Under the pieces are notes generated by a model. It saw only the letters and a list, made by a program, of their open reading frames with translations, searched no databases and was not told the DNA's origin. Positions 57,016 to 64,000 of a stretch of 64,000 bases of DNA are shown here, piece by piece; position 1 is the first letter of the stretch, and every line of letters begins with the position of its first letter. The stretch is from Symsagittifera roscoffensis (Eukaryota; Xenacoelomorpha; Acoela; Convolutidae). The translations under genes were made by a program, and so were the position numbers. Location of the stretch: NCBI RefSeq assembly GCF_963678635.1, contig NC_087064.1:62179548-62243547 (forward strand). The letters run 5' to 3'.

Positions 57016-58878
57016 ATTTCTGGTGAAATTCTAAGCAACTTTTTGTTCTCTTTGTTCTCTTCACTTTTTGCCTAATCTTAACCCAATTTGAAAAAAACGC
57101 GTTTGAAAATTTAAGTTTTGTTCATTTTGTCCGGATAATTTAAATCAGCACTGTATTGTGGGGCAAAATTGTACGGTTGATCCCATTTTTGAAATCTTCT
57201 GTTTCGGGTATCATTAAAAGCAATTTCAGGTATCATAAAATGTGGGGTGATTACAATAAGAGGCAAGTTCAAGTTAAATAGCTGGATCGCGCTCCTTGTT
57301 ATGTTTCGAACAGTATTTATCATTTGTTTCAAAAGTCAATTTTTTGGCACAAGACGTGCAAAGCTTGCTGAGTTTTTGAATAAAATTATACGTGGCAGGG
57401 TAATTTGTTTACAAAACTTTCTTAGCTGCAAGTACAATTAACTGAAAACAAAGTGACTATATTATGCATAATAGTTCTCAAATTAATACATGCACTCAAA
57501 ATTACCACCTATTGTAACATAAGTTTTGGCGGTAAAGAGAAAGACCCTCTGAAATAGTTGCAAAGACTCGACTTTTTTTAATCAAAATTTTCCAAAAAGT
57601 GCCGAAAAACGCCTTTTTTGGCCTGTTTTTCAAAAATTTCGCCTGAAATTTCGGCCAAAACAGGGTCTTTTTAGTGCTTTAGGAGAGCTCGGAAAATCAA
57701 TAGAATCCTTTTTTTTTCTTGATAAAGCGACCAAAAATCAACCCATTAAAACCAGCATGGGCGGATTAAGGGGGGGGTGGGGGTGCTCGGTAGGAGGGGG
57801 TAATTTTTCCACTCCAATTATTCGACTTCTTCACCGCCGAAAGGTCCCCCTTTGGTACTATTTCACGACCCCTTTTCTGGCCGACCGAGCCTGAGAGTTT
57901 TCTAAGCCGCCCTTGGCGCCCAAATCTACCAAGCCTGAGGAGAGAGCGCGTGGCAAAAAACGCTTTTTGGGAAAAAAATTTCAAATTTACTTAAAAAATC
58001 TTTCTGCAATCAGTTCTTGGATAACATCACAGGAGCGTGGAAATTGAAAAAAGGCGGAAACTCCCCAGTCCTACCTGAATGCATAGAGTTAAAATCAAAC
58101 GGTTATCGTGGTGTGCATATATGATATGTTTAAACAACAAAATTATACTCAAACTAGTTTGCAGACTCATCAGCCTGAGCGTTCTAGTCTCTTTTGTTTC
58201 CATGCTTCAAATAGGAATAATTAGGCTAGTTTGCATTCATCTGGAGAAACTTAAGATTAATTTGCCCCTAAAAAGCAACCTTCAATTTTTTCAGTGATTA
58301 CTATAGTTTTCGCATTTGTTGGCATTTGATTCATCATACTATCTAGCTGTTAGCGTTTTTGATTTTAGACTCTGAATGAGACTAAAAATTTTTTTAGCGT
58401 TGTTCCAGAGAAAAAAAGTGTAAGTAAAAAAAAATTTTCAAACTGATTTTCAGAGCAAACTTAATTTTTTTTCAATAATTTCAAGCATAAAAACTTTTAT
58501 GTCTAATGTTTTCCCGAAAAACTTGCTTCTATCTTCATTTAATCTACGAGGTTGTAACTTATTTTACAATTGACCTGACCCTCTTTATCAAGTTGCGCAA
58601 AGAATGGTTATGTTATTATTTATGTTTCCGGTCATCGCCGCGTAATATGATTAATCCGAAACACATCAGTGAAAACAATATAGGAACGCTACTAACTGAA
58701 CAAAGAAAAAAATAAAAAGACTGTTCCGTTAAAAAACTTCAAAATGTTTGTTACTAGAGTGAAAAATTAAAATTCGGTACGAATAGGCAACTGTAAATCG
58801 CTGAAATTGATCCCTAAAAGCTGCTCGCTTGCTTTATTTGCTCGACCAAAAATCACAAATTGTACGGCTGAAAGGGCT
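57016..58878. other. AT-rich interval without a supported gene
   Basis: Short open frames on both strands (for example 57766-57984 minus and 58079-58297 plus) have no protein-like pattern that I trust. The only marked feature is a G-rich run at 57771-57801 with three or more G-tracts of five or more. Confidence 0.4.
57771..57801 (+). other. G-tract cluster, G-quadruplex candidate
   Basis: GGGGGGGGTGGGGG, then after GCTCGGTAGGA a further GGGGG, within 31 bases. Four G-tracts of three or more can be formed, enough for an intramolecular quadruplex. Surroundings are AT-rich. Confidence 0.5.
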
Positions 58879-59078
58879 NNNNNNNNNNNNNNNNNNNNNN
58901 NNNNNNNNNNNNNNNNNNNNNNNNNNNNNNNNNNNNNNNNNNNNNNNNNNNNNNNNNNNNNNNNNNNNNNNNNNNNNNNNNNNNNNNNNNNNNNNNNNNN
59001 NNNNNNNNNNNNNNNNNNNNNNNNNNNNNNNNNNNNNNNNNNNNNNNNNNNNNNNNNNNNNNNNNNNNNNNNNNNNNN
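58879..59078. other. Assembly gap of 200 N
   Basis: Exactly 200 unknown bases, the fixed length used by some scaffolders, so the true distance is not known. Open frames that cross it are meaningless. Confidence 0.98.
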
Positions 59079-61523
59079 TTTTGACATTTGGTTTGGAAAA
59101 TTGTATTTGTTCATGGTTTCGGCTATTTTAAAAGTTGAGAAAAATCATAAAAAATGCTTTTCCGATTTTTGAAAGTTGTTTTCGGCAACTCTTCCAGTAC
59201 TGGGTTCCAGCTGTTGCAACATAACAAAAATAAAAAAGTTGTCGATCTCAAAGATATGGTTTTGGAACTCTTTAAATTTTTGGAGTCTTGTTTAACTGAA
59301 ATTTATGATAACACCAAACCAATGTGAGATCCAGTTTACTATCAGTAAGGTAATTTTCATTGTGTTGTGAATTTTCTGTAGAATATGTTCCATTTTTAGT
59401 GTTACTTCAATAACTTTTTTGCATCATAGCCATTTTGTTATCGGAGAGCGTAATTTGCCCTTGTTTTTAGCAAACCAACTTGCTTTGAAATTAGTTAAAG
59501 CATTATCAAATTTTGAGACTTTTTTTAGAAAAAAACTCAAAAAATCATGCCAAGATCTGAATAGGTGCAAAGACAAAAAATGAAAAAAATAAACTTCAGG
59601 CTTTTGATTTTAAAAAGATTTAATCTCATATACGTTTTGTGGTCAAAGCATTCAGGTTATTCTGATTTTTTTTAACCAATGCTCGGCGTGAGCACTGTTC
59701 GACGTGAGTCAAGGGCACCATAATTACCTGAAAAGGCGTTTGTCTCTTAGTACTTTTGGCAATTCAAAGTTTTAACACAGAAAATTAAACAAGCGTGAAG
59801 CAGATCTTTGCATAACTTGTGATACAACGCCAGCACATCATTGTAAGCGAGCGAATAGAAAATGAGACGGAAAGAACAAAAAATACAAAATTTGATATCG
59901 GAAAAAGGATAGTAAGTTTAGACACAAAGCCGAAGCTGAGATTCGCACCAAGTGCAAAAAAAAGCAATTATAGTTGAATGCATCTTGACGCTGAGAAATT
60001 AGCTAACAGAACTTCTTCGAGCTTTGTTACCACTGACGAAAGAAGTGGAAGAACGAGAAAAAATGCTCTTTTTGTGTTTTATTCTGCTTAAGTTTTTCAA
60101 AGATGCCCATGTGGGCTTGAACTCGGGCATTCAAAAAATTAATGCCCGAGTCTTTTTGATCTCAAATATACCACCGGACTTTCAAAAGGAAGAAAAATTA
60201 ATTAAGAAAACGACAGAATTGAAAACGACATCCACTAAGCTGAAACTCGACCAAAATTTTTGTGAAAAAAAATTAGGAAACTATTTCATGTAATGTCCAG
60301 ATAGGATACACGATAACTATACAAGATGTGGATGCAGGTCAAACGACATAACTTGGAAACTAAACCGAGAGAGCTAAAAACTAAACTTGGAAACTAAACC
60401 ATGAAGTCGAAAAACCATCAGTAGAAAATTAATATCAAAGCTCTATCATTATACATACAATGGTTTGAGTTCTTGATATGGCATGAGTACTAAATATTAC
60501 CCGGTAGTTTAATTTGAAATTTAATGAAACTGAGCAGATCAGAAGAATAGAAGCATCATAAACACATCAAATAATTTTGTTAAAATCGTTGTTAACCTGA
60601 AAAAATTACATTTTCCGGTTTGATAACTCTTGCTAATTGCAAGCGTAAAATCAGTCAAAACCGAAGAAATATTTCTGAATAGGTTTTTAGTTTTTATCAT
60701 TAAGAGGCCAAACTGTGCATTTTGTGAATTAAAAGCGGATTCAGCAAAAAGGACGCTACTTTTGTTTTTCTCTTGTTCTTTCATTCTTTTTGATCGTTCC
60801 GACAAAATTTGATCATGTTTAAAGACTTGTCTCTTGAATCTAGGAACATTCAGACACAAAAATTTGGCCTCGTAATTTTTGATCGGCTGCCTAGCCGACA
60901 TTGCGCCGTTAGACGTCCTATGAGTCGAAAACAAAAAAAAATGCCTTAATAAAATATTTTCATTAAAAAATTTTTAGCTACTATTTTTTGAATCTTTGAA
61001 CCTTTGCAACACAAACTACCTGATTTTTTGAAAATCACTTGTTTTAGGTTACTAGCCAACACAACATAAGCCGAAAATTTTTAGACCAAATAAAGCTTTT
61101 ATGTAAATAAAACAGCAAAAAAAAATATACAAAGTTAGGCTATCACATATTTAAATCACAGGAATACATCAAAAACACTTGCATATACGATTAAATTTGC
61201 CGACCGCATAAAAGTTGACAGTGTGGCAATTAAACCGACAAAATTTAAGCAGAGAACTGAAAATTCGACCTTGAAAATTCGCGGTAAAAAATCCATTTCA
61301 TACATACTGACAAACACGTTACCTCTTTGCCAGGTGGGAAGGAGTCTGAAAAATTCTCAGCTTCTGTGATAAAAACATTTTCAAATTGAATTTCAATTTC
61401 AATTTCAGTTGTAATTATAACTTGCTCCAGCTAGTGTGATAATTAAAAATCCACAAAAAAATAATAACAATTATATAATTGGAAAAGCCAGTGCTGTCGA
61501 ATGTATTGTTAACACAAAACAAT
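59079..61523. other. AT-rich interval without a confident gene
   Basis: Two frames could be coding fragments but are weak: 60024-60293 plus (89 codons, with FLISNIPPDFQKEEKLIKKT) and 60539-60934 minus (131 codons, Lys/Phe/Ser-rich). Neither has a recognised domain or a clear gene context. The interval also contains the 3' flank of the sulfotransferase gene; no clear AATAAA is seen just past its stop. Confidence 0.35.
60121..60151. other. Perfect 11-bp inverted repeat
   Basis: ACTCGGGCATT and AATGCCCGAGT separated by nine A/T-rich bases. It would form a stable stem-loop. It lies within the weak frame 60024-60293. Confidence 0.7.
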
Positions 61524-62606
61524 TCAGAAGTTCTGCTGACTAATTTGAATTCTCTTCTCGACATATTTTATAACATCAGCCGGGTCATATCCAAATGCCT
61601 CGTATTCAAACTTCAGTTTTTTTGCCAGTTTCTTCACATCGTTTAAATTTACATCTATAAAAGCGTTAGGGTGGTCCATCATAAATGGACACTCCGTGAA
61701 CTTCGGACTTATAGGCGCTGTATCCGCACTGTAACTCAAACCTTCGTGTAAGTTCGTTTTATTATAAATCAAATAATTGAGGTCTGATTTTAAGTTTTCA
61801 AAGCGTCCGATGAAGGAGTAGTTTGACAGGCACGGATTGCAATAATCGAAGTAGCTCGTAAAGTGGTCATCGTCGTGTTTATACACGTCTAAGTCTTCAT
61901 CACTCGCCAGTTTTCGTAAAATTTCACCCAAACTTGGAGTTCCGATTGTGTTGGTAATTTTAAATCTCTTTTTAAAGAACCATTTTTGGTTCGGATCGCA
62001 AAACTTGTTAAAATAGGCTGAAATAATTTTCATAATCGGCTCTCTGACAAAAATTGACCCTGTGAATGAAGTGATAACCTTTTGAAGTTCAGGCAGGGTC
62101 ATCTTGTCCATTTTTTTCACATCAGGATCTACAATTGGGTGATAATAGGGCTGCTCGTGGATATTTTTGCCCCCGTGAAACGCCGCCCACCATACGAAAG
62201 AGCGCATTGTCGTTCCTGTTTTTGCCACTCGGCATTCGTAGAATTTATACTCGGGTAAAACACTGTAGAATTTTCCATTTTTGCGGAAATGAAATTGAAG
62301 TAACTTATCTCTATCTGTGTTTGATAATTGAGGATGTAACGCACAGAATTTGTTTAGTTTTTTCAGCCGAATTTTTTGTTTTTCCTCTGGTTTCAAAGCG
62401 GATCCTTCTAGCTTCTCAATTGCTGTGAGGACGGGTTTGACGGTCACTTTTGTCGGCTTAGCTGCAACTCTACTTCTTGGATTGGAAAAATGATGATCTT
62501 CGGAATTCGATGGGCGCTGGAGAAAAAACATAGACAAGGATATAACGGTGGCCAATAAGCACAATATAGTAACAGCGAAAGGTTTTCTCCGACGTAACAT
62601 TTCCAC
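61524..62606 (-). CDS. Carbohydrate sulfotransferase, HNK-1/CHST (Sulfotransfer_2) family, type II membrane protein
   Basis: An intact single-exon frame of 360 residues. The N-terminus has a short basic cytoplasmic tail (RRRKP) and one hydrophobic signal anchor at about 10-29 (FAVTILCLLATVISLSMFF), as expected for a Golgi enzyme with a luminal catalytic domain. The 5'-phosphosulfate loop is ECRVAKTGTTM (124-134), the 3'-phosphate site SIFVREPIMKIISAYFNKF (184-202), and the family motif DHFTSYFDYCNPC...YSFIGRFENL lies at 247-271. The end FEYEAFGYDP is the usual C-terminal signature. Two N-glycosylation sequons, Asn262 and Asn282, are seen. The reaction is transfer of sulfate from PAPS to a sugar of a glycan or glycosaminoglycan; which sugar cannot be told. 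The Met at 62606 is chosen because it directly precedes the anchor. It is the only intact gene in the window, and lack of introns may mean a retrocopy or an intron-poor host. Confidence 0.85.
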   Translation of the reverse strand: MEMLRRRKPFAVTILCLLATVISLSMFFLQRPSNSEDHHFSNPRSRVAAKPTKVTVKPVLTAIEKLEGSALKPEEKQKIRLKKLNKFCALHPQLSNTDRDKLLQFHFRKNGKFYSVLPEYKFYECRVAKTGTTMRSFVWWAAFHGGKNIHEQPYYHPIVDPDVKKMDKMTLPELQKVITSFTGSIFVREPIMKIISAYFNKFCDPNQKWFFKKRFKITNTIGTPSLGEILRKLASDEDLDVYKHDDDHFTSYFDYCNPCLSNYSFIGRFENLKSDLNYLIYNKTNLHEGLSYSADTAPISPKFTECPFMMDHPNAFIDVNLNDVKKLAKKLKFEYEAFGYDPADVIKYVEKRIQISQQNF

Positions 62607-63474
62607 AAACTGCTAAATTATGGTTGAGGTGGAATTTGATCTAAATTAAAGGTGTATAAGGTGAGCAGATATAAAACTAATTCTGCAGCTGAAATACTAA
62701 AATATTTAACAGAGTTTCCGAGACAGCTTTGAATTTGTGTAAATATCTCTTTGGCCGTAAATCACCAATAAATAATTTACTCAACTCTGAGCTGAAAGTC
62801 AAATGCACTGGCGAATCTAGGATTGTCTCGATGGGAGGAGCGGATTTTCAAAAAAATTTTTGTCGACCTTTTTTTTAGTTCGATCAAATTGATTTTCCGC
62901 ACAATACCAGAACACTAGAGAAACCCTATTTAACAAAAAAAATTCAGCTGAAGTTTTGGCAAATTTTTGGAAAAAAAGAAAAATTTTGACCAAAAAATTG
63001 CATGTTTTGGCGCGCGCTCCCCTTCAGAATTAGAATATATTGGGGTCCAAAGTGCCTTCAGGAAAGTCTTAGGGTTCGTCGGCCAAAAATGGATATCATA
63101 AAATAATAACGAAGGTCGAATCCCTAAGGGGGCCTAAATCCGCCCCTAGTCGATTGGGTCAAGTTTGACCAAATTTGGAGATGTTATACTTCTAATGCCA
63201 GAAAAAGCAAGTGAATGTTACTACTAAATAACTTCAAATTGATTTGAGAGAACAGCAAAAGCCCAAACATCCGATTGCTTATTCACAATTACAAGTCAAA
63301 GAAAGCGCCATAGACGTTGGCCGTTGGTATTAATGATGTTCGTTGCGCGAATATAAACTATTCTGACAAATACCATTTTAACGAGCACTAGTCACTACCA
63401 TAAACTAAATATGAACGGATCACACCATCAAAACAACAGAATATAAACCGAAAGTTGAATGTTTATCCTAAATC
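62607..63474. other. Upstream flank of the sulfotransferase gene, no gene seen
   Basis: The promoter of the minus-strand gene should lie at 62.61-62.9 kb; TATATCTG (minus strand, about 62.67 kb) is a weak TATA-like word. Around 62.81-63.15 kb there is a segment with GGGAGGAGCGGATTTT and GGGGGCCTAAATCCGCCCCT at its ends, which looks like a degenerate repeat similar to the sequence at 57.75 kb (GGGCGGATTAAGG). Confidence 0.35.
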
Positions 63475-63534
63475 ATCTAAAGATAGATGTCACTATTAGT
63501 CAGTAGTTACATGAAGTGAGGTCTATCTTTAGAT
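63475..63534. ncRNA. Pre-miRNA-like hairpin
   Basis: ATCTAAAGATAGATGTCAC (63475-63493) pairs with GTGAGGTCTATCTTTAGAT (63516-63534): 17 Watson-Crick pairs, one G-U and one G-G mismatch over 19 positions, with a 22-base loop. Size and shape fit an animal miRNA precursor; the orientation cannot be decided because both strands fold. A small MITE is the alternative. Confidence 0.35.
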
Positions 63535-64000
63535 TTTTATTGAAAAAACAGCGCTTACACACGGAGAAATAAAAATGCTAAGCTTTAACAAGATAATAAG
63601 AAATAAGAATGGAATCTTTACTTTATTATAATATAGGCTTCAAAACTACTACCGTTATATTAGTTTTTTTTACTAATGCTTAAGGCAACAGCTATAGATA
63701 GTCTCATGCAAAGATATCAAGCAGAGCGCCTCTTTGAAAAAAAACTAATTAATTCAGGCTTTAAAAAATAATAATTTTCATTTGGGACTGCAAAATAAAA
63801 AACAAAAATTTTTTTAAAAAAATGTGTTAATTCCACAGCACTGAAATCGAGGGGGGCCTAGCATTTAGCATGCGGTCCGATTATAGCACATAGTTTTAAT
63901 GCAGCTTTTTGGGGAGTAAAAAACGCTTGTATTACTCCGAGAATGTGTTGTACTCAATTTTCTGAGAGACGACAGCTCGTAGAAGTGACATGTGGTCGAA
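63535..64000. other. AT-rich flank, nothing supported
   Basis: About 470 bases with no open frame of interest and no clear repeat. Confidence 0.4.

Noticed and set aside
57766-57984. Minus-strand frame ending in a poly-Pro tail
   Set aside because: The Pro run is the G-tract read on the other strand; no start context or domain supports a gene.
58767-59172. Open frames across the N gap
   Set aside because: They consist mainly of unknown residues produced by the 200 N.
60024-60293. 89-codon frame as a host gene
   Set aside because: No domain, no homologue that I recognise, and the perfect 11-bp palindrome inside it suggests a non-coding repeat.

Overview
The window is metazoan, repeat-dense genomic DNA. 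It has no operons, densely packed bacterial genes or Shine-Dalgarno sites. The only gene that looks like an intact host gene is an intron-free carbohydrate sulfotransferase at the right end, on the minus strand (61.5-62.6 kb). Almost all other coding sequence belongs to decayed LTR retrotransposons of the Ty3/gypsy type. Two base-composition zones are clear by eye: 1-19 kb is balanced, and 19-64 kb is strongly AT-rich. The species cannot be named from the sequence. An invertebrate is likely (single-exon CHST-type sulfotransferase, env-bearing gypsy elements); a larvacean or other tunicate is one possibility, not shown.

Left zone, element 1 (minus strand, about 15.5 kb down to the window edge): a gypsy element with an N-terminal coiled-coil gag, a capsid/nucleocapsid with two CCHC knuckles, a DTGA protease, an RT whose palm is deleted, RNase H and a DD35E integrase. 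The integrase is interrupted by an inverted piece of the element itself. Past the integrase the frame continues through an acidic linker into a domain that resembles TARG1/OARD1 macrodomains. After a 0.47 kb spacer, a second long frame on the same strand (5.5 kb to position 1, running off the window) holds a coiled coil, two separate SGNH-hydrolase-like domains and a large unrecognised C-terminal part. Upstream of gag lie a 181-bp tandem duplication and a 2.1 kb tract with 18 copies of GGAGGGT.

Middle zone: two related elements on the plus strand, A (19.2-32.9 kb, scrambled) and B (37.4-56.5 kb, nearly complete with about 1.1 kb LTRs). Both have the order gag, protease, RT/RNase H, integrase, a small two-helix membrane ORF (Z), a Ser/Pro-rich ORF (X), an env-like glycoprotein and a large unrecognised ORF (Y). 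In B, X stops two bases before the env ATG; in both A and B the env stop and the Y start overlap as ATGA. Between A and B the LTR region has been expanded into three near-identical 1.4 kb tandem units, each carrying a fold-back element with inverted ends.

Right zone (56.5-64 kb): a 475-bp hairpin element next to the 3' LTR of B, AT-rich DNA with no supported gene, a 200-N assembly gap, the sulfotransferase gene, and a pre-miRNA-like hairpin at 63.47-63.53 kb.

All retroelement genes carry stops or frameshifts and should be read as pseudogenes. The most interesting signals are the extra domains of element 1 (macrodomain, double SGNH) and the conserved Z-X-env-Y cassette of elements A and B with its coupled stop-start junctions.
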